Origin: Sphingomonas immobilis
Lineage (GTDB): Bacteria; Pseudomonadota; Alphaproteobacteria; Sphingomonadales; Sphingomonadaceae
DNA: 64,000 bases
Direction: 5' to 3'
Assembly: GCF_030580995.1 (NCBI RefSeq)
Contig: NZ_JAUQSZ010000005.1
Location: forward strand, 186,001-250,000
The translations under genes were made by a program, and so were the position numbers. The notes under the pieces were generated by a model. That model had not been told where the DNA came from. It saw nothing but the letters and a program-made list of their open reading frames with translations, and made no database searches. Shown one piece after another: positions 29,635-38,338 of the stretch (positions are counted from its first letter, which is position 1; each line of letters begins with the position of its first letter).

Positions 29635-29757
29635 TTGACACATTGACACTCAAACGGAAAAAATCACTTCCGATCGTTTCCGAAATTGCACCAATCGACA
29701 GCCAGGGATTTCAAAGAGCAAGCGCGACCGTCGCATATTCCGGGCGTGTAGGACAGG
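29635..29757. repeat. Mosaic intergenic repeat (X and Z blocks)
   Basis: Block X: TTGACAC, A, TTGACAC, then AAACGGAAA and CGATCGTTTCCGA. Block Z: TTCAAAGAGC, 26 bases, GTGTAGGACAG. Both recur in the same order at 38449-38743. The remainder of this 265-base gap, up to the SD of rplY, shows no gene; a promoter for rplY is expected but I cannot fix it. Confidence 0.7.
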
Positions 29758-29865
29758 GTACCCTTGCCCTTTCCGCCCTTCTCCGCTATTCGCGCCGCCT
29801 TCCGGTCAGGGTCATCCCTGGAGGCCTGGCCGGGGATTTGACCAAACGCATTTCGGAGACCTGCA

Positions 29866-30564
29866 ATGAGCGACCAGTTGACGCTCGCAGCCGAGACGCG
29901 CGAACAGGTTGGCAAGGGAGCCTCCCGTTCGCTTCGTCGTGAAGGCCGCGTGCCCGCCGTGATCTACGGCAACAAGCAAGAACCCCTCTCGATCCATGTC
30001 GAGGAAAAGGCGCTGATGCGTCTCCTCATGACGGGTCATTTCATGAATTCGGTCGTGATGATCGACGCCGGCGGCAAGGCCGTGCGCACGCTCCCCAAGG
30101 ACGTCGCGTTCAACCCCGTCACCGATCGTCCCGAGCATGTCGATTTCCTGCGCATCGGCGAGCACACCACCGTACACGTCAGCGTGCCCGTCCACTTCAC
30201 CGATGAAGACGACGCTCCGGGGATCGCCAAGGCGGGCGGCGTGCTCAACATCACGCGCCACGAAATCGAACTGGTGTGCGACGCCGCCAACATCCCGAGC
30301 GAGATCGCCATCTCGCTCAAGGGCCTGGACGTCGGCGCATCGATCCACATCTCGGACGTGAAGCTGCCCAAGGGCGTCGAGCCCGCGATCGCCGACCGCG
30401 ACTTCGCGATCGCCACGATCGTGCCGCCGACCGTCCCGACCGTGGAGGACGAGGCGCTCGAGGCCGAAGTCGCCGAGGCGCAGGCCGCTGAGGCTGCCGA
30501 GGCTTCGGACGAGGCCGCACCCGAGGGTGATGCCGCTGCCGAGGGCGAGGACAAGGGCGAGTAA
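29866..30564 (+). CDS. rplY: 50S ribosomal protein L25/general stress protein Ctc
   Basis: 232 residues. The N-terminal L25 domain ([40 protein letters not shown]) binds 5S rRNA; the CTC-type C-terminal domain ([40 protein letters not shown]) follows, and the last 45 residues are an acidic, alanine/glutamate-rich tail typical of alphaproteobacterial versions. GGAG precedes the start. It leads a likely operon with pth, as in many bacteria. Confidence 0.95.
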   Translation: MSDQLTLAAETREQVGKGASRSLRREGRVPAVIYGNKQEPLSIHVEEKALMRLLMTGHFMNSVVMIDAGGKAVRTLPKDVAFNPVTDRPEHVDFLRIGEHTTVHVSVPVHFTDEDDAPGIAKAGGVLNITRHEIELVCDAANIPSEIAISLKGLDVGASIHISDVKLPKGVEPAIADRDFAIATIVPPTVPTVEDEALEAEVAEAQAAEAAEASDEAAPEGDAAAEGEDKGE

Positions 30565-30576
30565 TCGCTGGCAAAA

Positions 30577-30677
30577 GCCCTCTCCCCTTCGGGGAGCGGG
30601 TTGGGAGAGGGGCAGTTCCGGGCGTTGCGCTTGCGACTGCCCCTCTCCCCGGCCCTCTCCCCAGAGAGGAGAGGGAG
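30577..30677. repeat. Palindromic doublet between rplY and pth, CCCTCTCC type
   Basis: GCCCTCTCCCCTTCGGGGAG and GGGAGAGGGGCAG at the left, CTGCCCCTCTCCCC and CCCTCTCCCCAGAGAGGAGA at the right, around a small GC loop. The right arm ends in GGAGAGGGAG, which is the only ribosome-binding-like sequence for pth. Confidence 0.78.
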
Positions 30678-30684
30678 AAGAAGA

Positions 30685-31257
30685 GTGCAAATCTGGGTCG
30701 GCCTCGGCAATCCCGGTCCGCAATATGCGATGAACCGGCACAATGTCGGCTTCATGGCGCTCGACACGATTGCCGATTTCCATGATTTCGGCCCCGTGAA
30801 GAAGGCGTTCCAGGGCTGGACGCAGGAAGGGCGCATCGGAGCTGAGAAGATCCTGCTCCTGAAGCCCGCGACCTTCATGAACGAAAGCGGCCGCAGCGTC
30901 GGCGAGGCGATGCGCTTCTACAAGCTCGACGAAGGCGACGTCAGCGTGTTCCACGACGAACTCGATCTCGCGCCCTTCAAGGTGAAGGTGAAGATCGGCG
31001 GCGGCACTGCCGGGCATAACGGCCTGCGCTCGACCGAGGCGCATATCGGCAACGCCTATCGCCGCATCCGGCTCGGCATTGGCCATCCGGGGCACAAGGA
31101 CAAGGTGAGCCCCTATGTGCTCGGCAACTACGCCAAGGCGGAGATCGACGATCTCTCCGACATGCTCGGCGCGGTGGCGGCGGAGGCGCGCTGGCTGGCG
31201 GCGGGCGACGACGTGCGCTTCATGAACGATGTCGCGCTGCGGTTGAGCGACGCATGA
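30685..31257 (+). CDS. pth: Peptidyl-tRNA hydrolase
   Basis: 190 residues from GTG (VQIWVGLGNPGPQYAMNRHN). The catalytic histidine is in NRHNVGFMAL, with the conserved Asn in FMNESGRSV and Asp in HDELDLAPFKVKVKIGGGTA. It releases peptides from stalled peptidyl-tRNAs in the cytoplasm. Longer in-frame starts would translate the palindromic repeat (SPALSPERRGRRR) and are unlikely. The stop overlaps the ATG of the next gene (ATGA). Confidence 0.95.
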   Translation: MQIWVGLGNPGPQYAMNRHNVGFMALDTIADFHDFGPVKKAFQGWTQEGRIGAEKILLLKPATFMNESGRSVGEAMRFYKLDEGDVSVFHDELDLAPFKVKVKIGGGTAGHNGLRSTEAHIGNAYRRIRLGIGHPGHKDKVSPYVLGNYAKAEIDDLSDMLGAVAAEARWLAAGDDVRFMNDVALRLSDA

Positions 31258-31844
31258 GCGTGCGCAGCCTGTTCCCGACCCCGCTCTATAGCGGTGCGCT
31301 CGGCAATGACGCCCTGCTCGCCGAGCTGGAGGACTCGTGCCTGATGCTCGCGCAGGAGGACCGCGCCGGGCGGGCATGGTCGAAGGCGCACACGTATCGC
31401 GGCTATACCAGCTACGCCTCGCTCAACGACCTGCCGCAGCGCGACCCCGCCTTCGCCGATCTCCAGAAGGCGCTGGGACGCCACGTCGCCGCCTTCGCCG
31501 ATGCCGCCGGCTTCGATCTGGCGGGGCGCAAGCTCAAGCTCGACAGCCTGTGGGTCAATGTGATGAAGCCGGGCGGCACGCATAGCGGGCATATCCACCC
31601 GCATTCCGCGGTATCGGGCACGCTCTACGTCGCGGTGCCGCCGGGCGCCGGCGCGATCCGTTTCGAGGATCCGCGCCTGCCGCTGCTGATGGCCGCCCCC
31701 GCCCGCCGCGAGGAGGCGAACCCGTTCGTGTATGTCGAACCCGAACCGGGCACTGTGCTGCTGTGGGAAAGCTGGCTGCGGCATGAGGTCGTCGCGGGGA
31801 ACGCCAAAGAGGACCGGATCAGCATCAGCTTCAACTATCGCTGA
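31254..31844 (+). CDS. TIGR02466 family putative 2OG-Fe(II) oxygenase
   Basis: 196 residues. The jelly-roll core contains SLWVNVMKPGGTHSGHIHPH, in which the HSGHIHPHS stretch gives the first iron ligands, and a later RHEVV histidine with RISISFNYR closing the fold. This matches the TIGR02466 group of putative 2-oxoglutarate/Fe(II)-dependent oxygenases. Four-base overlap with pth implies coupled translation. The substrate is unknown. Confidence 0.82.
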   Translation: MSVRSLFPTPLYSGALGNDALLAELEDSCLMLAQEDRAGRAWSKAHTYRGYTSYASLNDLPQRDPAFADLQKALGRHVAAFADAAGFDLAGRKLKLDSLWVNVMKPGGTHSGHIHPHSAVSGTLYVAVPPGAGAIRFEDPRLPLLMAAPARREEANPFVYVEPEPGTVLLWESWLRHEVVAGNAKEDRISISFNYR

Positions 31845-32012
31845 TCGCCCGCGATTGGCGAGCGGCACGCATCCAAACATATGATAAGCTGATTCATAAA
31901 GTCCAAAATCAAGGACCGTCGGGCCACGCCGCCCTAAAACACGGTGCTCATACGGACGTCGGGGTTCCCTTTTTGGGGCGTACCTCCTCCTCTTCCGTCC
32001 CAAAGGAAGAGA

Positions 32013-32744
32013 ATGGCCGCCCGCGTCTTCGCCATACGATCGCTTGCCGGGCACCTGAAGGCGCGATACTCCCTCGATCGCGATGATCTTGACGGGATCG
32101 AGCGGCTCAACGGCACCGCCCGGAGTTTCGAGCCCAACCAATATCTGCTGCGCGAAGGCGACCGGCCGAAATATTGCTCGTTCCTGGTCGATGGCTTCGT
32201 CTACCGCCACAAGATCGTTGCGGATGGTGGCCGTCAGATCGTTTCGATCCACATTCCCGGCGACATCATCGATCTGCAGAACATGCTGCTGCAGGAGGCC
32301 GACCACAACATCCAGGCTCTCACCGCCGCCACCGTCCTGCTCTTCCCGCACGAGGAGGTGGTAGCGCTCGCATTTGCACGCCCTGCCGTCGGCAAGGCGA
32401 TGTGGCGCGAGACGCTGATCGAGGCATCGATCTCACGCGAATGGATCGCCAATGTCGGGCGCCGGGACGCGCGCGAGCGCACCGCGCATCTCATCTGCGA
32501 ACTTGCGATGCGGCGGGAAAGCGCCGGCCTCGGCCCGCGCGAAGCGTACGAGCTGCCGATGACGCAGGAACAGCTAGGCGATGCGCTCGGGCTGACGGCG
32601 GTACACGTCAACCGTACGCTCAAGGCGTTGCAGGACGACGGGCTGATCACGCGCAGCAAACGATCGGTCGCGGTCAACGACTGGGAGCGGTTGCGCGCGG
32701 TCGCGGACTTCACGACCAACTATCTCCACCTCGGCCAGGGCTAG
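32013..32744 (+). CDS. Crp/Fnr family transcriptional regulator
   Basis: 243 residues from the ATG after AAAGGAAGAGA. The N-terminal cyclic-nucleotide-binding-like beta barrel (YLLREGDRPKYCSFLVDGFV, IHIPGDIIDLQNMLL) lacks the Fnr iron-sulfur cysteines. The C-terminal winged helix has MTQEQLGDALGLTAVHVNRT followed by LKALQDDGLI. It is one of the many orphan Crp/Fnr regulators of sphingomonads; effector unknown. The 168 bases upstream are AT-rich for this genome (CATATGATAAGCTGATTCAT) and probably hold its promoter. Confidence 0.9.
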   Translation: MAARVFAIRSLAGHLKARYSLDRDDLDGIERLNGTARSFEPNQYLLREGDRPKYCSFLVDGFVYRHKIVADGGRQIVSIHIPGDIIDLQNMLLQEADHNIQALTAATVLLFPHEEVVALAFARPAVGKAMWRETLIEASISREWIANVGRRDARERTAHLICELAMRRESAGLGPREAYELPMTQEQLGDALGLTAVHVNRTLKALQDDGLITRSKRSVAVNDWERLRAVADFTTNYLHLGQG

Positions 32745-32799
32745 CCGCAGCGTCCCGCAGCCGCTATCGGCGGCGCTCACTAACGAGCACGAGGATTAC

Positions 32800-33900
32800 A
32801 TGGGTTTCCGCTGCGGTATCGTCGGCCTGCCGAATGTCGGCAAATCGACCCTGTTCAATGCGCTCACCGAGACGGCGGCGGCGCAGGCGGCGAATTACCC
32901 CTTCTGCACGATCGAGCCGAATGTCGGCAACGTCGCGGTGCCAGACGCGCGGCTGAACCAGCTCGCCGAGATCGCCAGCTCTCAGAAGATCGTCGAGACG
33001 CAGCTCGCCTTCGTCGACATCGCGGGCCTCGTGCGCGGCGCATCGAAGGGCGAGGGTCTGGGCAACCAGTTCCTCGGCAACATCCGCGAGGTCGACGCCA
33101 TCGTCCATGTGCTGCGCTGCTTCGAGGATGGCGACGTGACGCACGTCGAGGGCAAGGTCGATCCGATCGCCGATGCCGAAACCGTCGAGACCGAGCTGAT
33201 GCTGTCCGACCTCGAGAGCCTCGAGAAGCGCGTGCCCAACCTCGGCAAGAAGGCGGCGCAGGGCGACAAGGAGGCGAAGGTCGCCGCATCGGTGCTGGGC
33301 CAGGCGCTCGACCTGCTGCGCGAGGGCAAGCCCGCGCGGCTCACCAAGCCCAAGGACGAGGAGGAGGCGCGCGCCTTCGCGCAGGCGCAGCTCCTGACTT
33401 CGAAGCCCGTCCTCTACGTCTGCAACGTCGATGAGGGCGATGCGGCGAACGGCAACGCGCTGTCGGCGCGGGTGTTCGAGAAGGCGAAGGCCGAGGGTGC
33501 CGAGGCGGTCGTGGTCTCGGCCGCGATCGAGGCCGAGATCGCGACGATGCCGCCCGAGGAGCGCGGCGAGTTCCTGTCCGAGCTGGGGCTGGAGGAGACC
33601 GGGCTCGCCCGCGTCATCACCGCCGGGTACAAGCTGCTCCACCTCCTCACCTTCTTCACCGTGGGACCGAAGGAAGCGCGCGCCTGGACGGTCCATGTCG
33701 GCGCCAAGGCCCCGCAGGCGGCAGGCGAGATCCACACCGATTTCGAACGCGGCTTCATCCGTGCCGAGACGATCGCCTTCGCCGATTATGTCGCGCTGAA
33801 GGGCGAAGCGGGCGCGCGCGAGGCCGGCAAGCTGCGGCAGGAGGGCAAGGAATACGTCGTGCAGGACGGCGACGTGATGCTGTTCCGGTTTAACGTCTGA
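32800..33900 (+). CDS. ychF: Redox-regulated ATPase YchF
   Basis: 366 residues of normal length. Obg-type P-loop GIVGLPNVGKSTLFNALTE, switch region QAANYPFCTIEPNVG, AFVDIAGLVRGASKGEGLGN and the base-recognition motif YVCNVDE (NxxE, specifying ATP rather than GTP). The C-terminal TGS domain is seen in TFFTVGPKEARAWTV and ends YVVQDGDVMLFRFNV. It binds ribosomes and is linked to stress responses. A repeat begins at its stop codon. Confidence 0.97.
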   Translation: MGFRCGIVGLPNVGKSTLFNALTETAAAQAANYPFCTIEPNVGNVAVPDARLNQLAEIASSQKIVETQLAFVDIAGLVRGASKGEGLGNQFLGNIREVDAIVHVLRCFEDGDVTHVEGKVDPIADAETVETELMLSDLESLEKRVPNLGKKAAQGDKEAKVAASVLGQALDLLREGKPARLTKPKDEEEARAFAQAQLLTSKPVLYVCNVDEGDAANGNALSARVFEKAKAEGAEAVVVSAAIEAEIATMPPEERGEFLSELGLEETGLARVITAGYKLLHLLTFFTVGPKEARAWTVHVGAKAPQAAGEIHTDFERGFIRAETIAFADYVALKGEAGAREAGKLRQEGKEYVVQDGDVMLFRFNV

Positions 33901-33985
33901 CGGGCGCAGGCGCGGCTACGTCCGCGCCGATGCGCGCGGCGCAGCGCCCGGCACGGCCGGCGGGTCGTGCGAAGCAACGAACCCG
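33898..33985. repeat. Stop-codon-anchored GC-rich repeat, copy after ychF
   Basis: Begins TGACGGGCGCAGGCG with the TGA being the ychF stop, contains GCGCAGCGCCCGGCACGGCC then GGCGGGTCG, and ends CGAACCCG. The reverse complement of 39415-39507 has the same segments in the same order and begins at the apt stop codon. Confidence 0.8.
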
Positions 33986-33987
33986 GC

Positions 33988-34878
33988 CTACCGCCCGTCA
34001 GGCGCGTGGTTGGTCAGATCGACCGACTGGTTATAATAGGTCAGCACGGTATCCAGGTCGCGCGGATCGCGGCTTTGCTTGAAACCGCGATATTCGCCGA
34101 TCATCTGCACCAGAGTGCTCGCCGCGTTGGGCTCCTGCCGGCCCGCCTTGGTCGCCTCCGCCCGCGCATCGGCGACCGCCTTTTCGATGATCACGATCTC
34201 GGCGTCGCCCTTCGCGATGAGCTCGGGCTTGGTCGGATCCTTCTCGCCGTTGAAAATCTCGATCAGCTTCTTGGAATGGATCAACGCCAGCTTGGTCTGG
34301 TATTTGACCGGATCGGCATCCTTCAGCTTCTCCAGCAAAACGACATCCCGCTGATCGAGCGCCGTATCGAGCAGCTTGCTGAAGGCGACGAGGTCTTTCC
34401 CGGCGGCGTCGATCTCGGCCAGCATCACGGGATCCTCCGCCTTGCCGCGCGCGAGCTTGTCGTCGAGATATTTCTTGCTGGTATAATATTCGTCCAGGCT
34501 GGCCATGTGCGTCTCGACCTTGCCCATCGACGCGATCAGCGCATCGGCCGCCTTGTCGAGTTCGGCCGAACCGCCCGGCAGCGCGCGCGCTTCCTTGAGC
34601 GCGGCGACGCCCTTCCCGATCCAGCCCGGATCGGCATGGAAATAGCCTTCGAGCGAATGATGCGCGACATCGTCCTGGATATATTCGCCTGTCTTTTTCT
34701 CGAAACCGAAGGAGGAATCGAGCAGCGTATTGTGCCCCTCGGTATAGCCGTCGAGCTTCTTGCTGGCGGAGGAGTCGCTGGAGGTGACGTCGCCGCCCGG
34801 CAGCTCGAGCTTGTCGCACGCGCCGAGGGACAGGAGCGCGGCGCCGATCAACGCAAGATTGGCTTTTCCGAATTTCAT
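33988..34878 (-). CDS. DUF3829-like lipoprotein
   Basis: 296 residues from the internal ATG that gives a lipoprotein signal (KANLALIGAALLSLGACDKL; lipobox LGAC). The mature part is helical and highly charged, beginning with a Ser/Asp linker and YTEGHNTLLDSSFGFEKKTG, and resembles the DUF3829 (YiiG-like) family. It would sit on the periplasmic face of a membrane. No enzymatic motif is visible. Monocistronic. Confidence 0.7.
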   Translation of the reverse strand: MKFGKANLALIGAALLSLGACDKLELPGGDVTSSDSSASKKLDGYTEGHNTLLDSSFGFEKKTGEYIQDDVAHHSLEGYFHADPGWIGKGVAALKEARALPGGSAELDKAADALIASMGKVETHMASLDEYYTSKKYLDDKLARGKAEDPVMLAEIDAAGKDLVAFSKLLDTALDQRDVVLLEKLKDADPVKYQTKLALIHSKKLIEIFNGEKDPTKPELIAKGDAEIVIIEKAVADARAEATKAGRQEPNAASTLVQMIGEYRGFKQSRDPRDLDTVLTYYNQSVDLTNHAPDGR

Positions 34879-35036
34879 GGATTTGAGCCTCTGCTGCCAG
34901 GATTCGCCGGGCATCTTAGGGTTCTCTTCGCCGCGAGGGCAATGATGCGCAGCAAAAATCCAGCGATTACTTGCGGCTGTTCATGTCCGTGACAGTGGTT
35001 GCCGGTTCCGCGCGCGACGCCTAGAAGCGCGGGGAG

Positions 35037-35339
35037 ATGCTCCGCCTGCTGCTCATCCTGCTGATCGCGTTTGCCACACCGGCGATGCCGGCCGCTGCCT
35101 GCGAAAGTACGCCGCCGGTCGCGATGCATCACGCGATGCCCGGCATGCCCCATCACGGTGAGCGCAAGGCCCCGCCGGCCGAGCATCTGTGCGTCGGGTG
35201 TGTGCCTGTCGCCGATCTCGACGCCACTCCGCTCGACCGGCGCTTCCTGCTTCCGGCTCCCGCCCCGCTTTCGCGGATCGCCGCGCTGCCGCCGGTCGCG
35301 GCTGAGGGCCCCGTGCCGCCCCCGCCGAGGAATGTCTGA
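35037..35339 (+). CDS. Small exported His/Met-containing protein
   Basis: 100 residues. A signal peptide (LRLLLILLIAFATPAMPAAA) precedes a short metal-binding-like stretch, VAMHHAMPGMPHHGERK, then HLCVGC and a proline-rich tail. The next gene encodes an outer-membrane protein whose N-terminus is also His/Met-rich (DHDHMPGMEMP), 38 bases downstream. Such pairs occur with copper-handling genes in sphingomonads, so a copper or silver role is a fair guess, but no copA, copB or copC is present here. Confidence 0.6.
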   Translation: MLRLLLILLIAFATPAMPAAACESTPPVAMHHAMPGMPHHGERKAPPAEHLCVGCVPVADLDATPLDRRFLLPAPAPLSRIAALPPVAAEGPVPPPPRNV

Positions 35340-35377
35340 AGCCCCGCTGCTTCCCCTGACATTTCCCGGAGATTTTC

Positions 35378-36676
35378 ATGACCAGAACGATCTGGCGCGC
35401 GGCCGTTGCGGCTGTCGCGCTGATGCCGGCCGTCGCCGCCGCGCAGGACCACGACCATATGCCCGGCATGGAGATGCCGGCCCCCACGCCGACTCCCGCG
35501 CCGCACGATCATCAGATGGCCGACATGCCGGCTCCCGCCCCTCCCGGATCGAGCGACGGCTCCGGCACGTCGCGCAACCCCGGCACGGAGCCGATGCAGG
35601 GGCTGCACCTCATGGCCGGCGACTGGATGCTGATGCTCCACGGCTATGCCTTCGCGGCCTATACCGATCAGGGCGGACCGCGTGGGAGCAACGAGGGCTT
35701 CGTCCAATCGATGGCGATGATCACCGCCGCGCGCGATCTCGCGCCCGGCGTGGCGCTGCAATTGCGATCGATGCTGAGCCTCGATCCAGCGATGGGCGCG
35801 CGTGGCTATCCCAATCTTTTCGCGACCGGCGAGACCGCGAACGGCGTCGTCCCGCTGATCGACCGCCAGCATCCGCACGATCTGTTCATGGAGCTGTCGG
35901 CGCGGATCGACGTGGATGTCGGGACGACCACAAAGCTGTTCCTCTACGGCGGGCCGGTCGCGGAGCCCGCGATCGGCCCCTCTGCCTTCATGCACCGCAG
36001 ATCGGCGCAGTACCTGCCGCTCAGCCCGATCACGCACCATTGGCTCGACAGCACGCACATCAGCTACGGCGTGGTCACGGCGGGCATCGCGCGGCGGCAC
36101 TGGCAGATCGAGGCGTCCGGCTTTCGCGGGCGCGAGCCCGACCAGTATCGCTGGGGGATCGAGACGCCGGGCCTCGATTCGTGGAGCGTGCGCGCGACCT
36201 GGAACCCCTCGCCTTATTGGTCGGCGCAGGTCAGCCACGGGCATATCAAGGAGCCCGAGCAGCTCGAACCCGGCATCAGCGAGGAGCGCACCACGGCGAG
36301 CGTGCAATATGCGCGCGGCGGGCTTTCCGCGCTGATCGCCTTCTCCGCCAAGAACAAGCAGCCGGGGCGGACGCTGCCGGCGTGGCTGGCGGAGGTGAGC
36401 TGGGACGTTACGCGCCATCACACGCTGTTCGGGCGGTTCGAGAATGTCGCCAATGACGAGCTGTTTCCCGATCACGCCGATCCGCTGCACGATACGAAGT
36501 TCCGCGTCAGCAAGGTCGAGGGCGGCTATGCGTACCGGCTGCCGATCGGGAAGTCGTTCCAGCTCGCGCTGGGCGGCGCGGTCGGGGTCTACGGCAAGCC
36601 CGCCGCGCTCGATGCGGCCTATGGGACGTTTCCGGTCAGCGGTACGGTGTTCGCGAAGCTATCGCTTGGCAAATAG
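35378..36676 (+). CDS. Outer-membrane barrel protein with His/Met-rich N-terminus
   Basis: 432 residues. Signal peptide (TIWRAAVAAVALMPAVAAAQ), a His/Met/Pro-rich segment of about 60 residues (DHDHMPGMEMPAPTPTPAPH, DHQMADMP), then alternating beta strands of a barrel ending SGTVFAKLSLGK. Aromatic girdle-like strands (HWQIEASGFRGREPDQYRWG) support an outer-membrane location. I do not know a named family; N-terminal His/Met clusters suggest metal binding. Likely operon with the small exported gene upstream. Confidence 0.68.
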   Translation: MTRTIWRAAVAAVALMPAVAAAQDHDHMPGMEMPAPTPTPAPHDHQMADMPAPAPPGSSDGSGTSRNPGTEPMQGLHLMAGDWMLMLHGYAFAAYTDQGGPRGSNEGFVQSMAMITAARDLAPGVALQLRSMLSLDPAMGARGYPNLFATGETANGVVPLIDRQHPHDLFMELSARIDVDVGTTTKLFLYGGPVAEPAIGPSAFMHRRSAQYLPLSPITHHWLDSTHISYGVVTAGIARRHWQIEASGFRGREPDQYRWGIETPGLDSWSVRATWNPSPYWSAQVSHGHIKEPEQLEPGISEERTTASVQYARGGLSALIAFSAKNKQPGRTLPAWLAEVSWDVTRHHTLFGRFENVANDELFPDHADPLHDTKFRVSKVEGGYAYRLPIGKSFQLALGGAVGVYGKPAALDAAYGTFPVSGTVFAKLSLGK

Positions 36677-36721
36677 TCGCGGTGTCGCGATGCTGACATG
36701 AAAGTGGTGAAGGGCGCGTCC

Positions 36722-37960
36722 ATGCGGTGGTTCAGCAAATTCGCGGTCGCGGCGGCGTGCGCCTTTCTTCAGGCCTGCGCGACGCCGCCCGCCGTCGCGC
36801 CCCTTACGCCCTCTGCCGTGACAGAGGCGCGGCAGCCGGTCACGATCCTGATCTCGATCGACGCCTTCCGGCCCGATTATCTCGCGCACGGCAACACGCC
36901 GAACCTGGATGCGCTGGCGGCGGGCGGCGTACAGGCGACGATGCGGCCGAGCTATCCGACGCTGACCTTCCCCAACCACACCACGCTGGTGACGGGCCTC
37001 CGCCCCGATCATCACGGCATCGTCGCCAACACATTCCGCGATCCCGCGCGGCCGGGCGAGAAATTCTACAACAAGGATCTGAGCGCGCTCGATCCCTTCT
37101 GGTGGGCGCAGGAGGAGCCGTTGTGGATCACGGCGGAGAAAGCCGGCATCCGCAGCGGCACGATGTTCTGGCCCGGCGAGGAAGCCGCGCACGGCAACGT
37201 GCGGCCGAGCGACTGGGCGCGCTTCGACCCGAATTTCACCAGCGCGCAGCGCGTGCTGACGCTGGAGGACTGGATGCGCCGCCCGGCCGCGCTCCGGCCG
37301 AAGTTCATGACGCTCTATTTCGACGACGTCGACAAGACCGGGCACAAGCAGGGCCCGATGGCGCCGGAGACGATCGCGGCGGTGCGGCATATCGACGCGC
37401 TGATCGGGGGCTTGCGCGATACGCTTTCCGGGCTTGGTCAGCCGGTCAATTTCGTCATCGTCTCCGATCACGGCATGCGCGATGTCGAGCCCGACAAGGC
37501 GGTGCTGCTGCAGAAGATCCTGCCGAGCGAGAGCTACGATCTCGTCTTCTACGGCCCGCTTGCCGCGATCGCGCCGAAGCCGGGGCATGAGGAGGCGGTC
37601 GCGCGGGCGCTGACCGCGCCCAATCCGCTGATGACGTGCTGGCGCAAGGCCGACGTGCCCGCCGCCTTCGCCTATGGCAGGAGCCCGCGCGTCGCGCCGA
37701 TCATCTGCCAGGGCATTCGCGGCGGCGACGTGCTGCCGGGCGCGCCGACCAACAAGGGCGAGCACGGATACGACATCGACGACCCGGAGATGACGGCGCT
37801 ATTCCTCGTCAACGGCCCGGCGTTTCGTCGCGACGCGCGCATCCCGGTAAAGTTCGACAATGTCGATCTGTACCCGATGCTCGCGCGGCTGGTGGGCGTC
37901 GCGCCGCTGCCGAATGACGGCAACGCCGCAACGCTCGCGCCGCTGCTGGCCGCGCGCTAG
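36722..37960 (+). CDS. Ectonucleotide pyrophosphatase/phosphodiesterase family lipoprotein
   Basis: 412 residues from the ATG with GAAGGG upstream; a start eight codons earlier has none. The signal ends at FLQAC, a lipobox. The alkaline-phosphatase-superfamily core carries both metal sites: LISIDAFRPDYLA, the nucleophile threonine in SYPTLTFPNHTTLVTGLRPD, YFDDVDKTGHKQGP, and IVSDHGM, then KGEHGYDIDDPEM. ENPP-type enzymes cleave phosphodiester or pyrophosphate bonds of nucleotides or lipids; here in the periplasm. It converges on the next gene with a three-base gap. Confidence 0.88.
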   Translation: MRWFSKFAVAAACAFLQACATPPAVAPLTPSAVTEARQPVTILISIDAFRPDYLAHGNTPNLDALAAGGVQATMRPSYPTLTFPNHTTLVTGLRPDHHGIVANTFRDPARPGEKFYNKDLSALDPFWWAQEEPLWITAEKAGIRSGTMFWPGEEAAHGNVRPSDWARFDPNFTSAQRVLTLEDWMRRPAALRPKFMTLYFDDVDKTGHKQGPMAPETIAAVRHIDALIGGLRDTLSGLGQPVNFVIVSDHGMRDVEPDKAVLLQKILPSESYDLVFYGPLAAIAPKPGHEEAVARALTAPNPLMTCWRKADVPAAFAYGRSPRVAPIICQGIRGGDVLPGAPTNKGEHGYDIDDPEMTALFLVNGPAFRRDARIPVKFDNVDLYPMLARLVGVAPLPNDGNAATLAPLLAAR

Positions 37961-37963
37961 ACC

Positions 37964-38338
37964 CTAGCGACGGCGGCCGCCGCCACGGCCCTGCCAGCGC
38001 TGGCCGCCCTGCACGCCGTAATCCTTCCACATCGGGCGGATCTCGCGGTGAGCGTTGTTCCAGTTCTGCGAGCGGCCCTGCCAGTAGCGCTGCTGATCGC
38101 CGTTCCAGCGGCGGCGGCTGTTGTCGCGGCCGTAGACGTAATAGCCGCTGCCCGGATAATAATAATCGCCCTGCCAGCCCCAGTACGGATCGGCGCTGAA
38201 GCCGCCGTAATAGGGATCCCAATTGTCGCTGGCATAACCGACGCCGTAGCCGCCGCCATAGCCGTCATCGACACAGGCAGTGAGGCCGAGGCCCGCCGAC
38301 GCGACGAGGCCGGCGATGAGGATTTTCTTGGCGAACAT
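37964..38338 (-). CDS. Small glycine/tyrosine-rich lipoprotein
   Basis: 124 residues starting MFAKKILIAGLVASAGLGLT with lipobox LTAC. The mature protein is low complexity: DDGYGGGYGVGYASDNWDPY, several WxG and YY repeats, then a basic end GQRWQGRGGGRRR. It has no recognisable fold. Glycine/tyrosine/arginine-rich lipoproteins of this kind are common in sphingomonads and may associate with the envelope. Confidence 0.65.
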   Translation of the reverse strand: MFAKKILIAGLVASAGLGLTACVDDGYGGGYGVGYASDNWDPYYGGFSADPYWGWQGDYYYPGSGYYVYGRDNSRRRWNGDQQRYWQGRSQNWNNAHREIRPMWKDYGVQGGQRWQGRGGGRRR

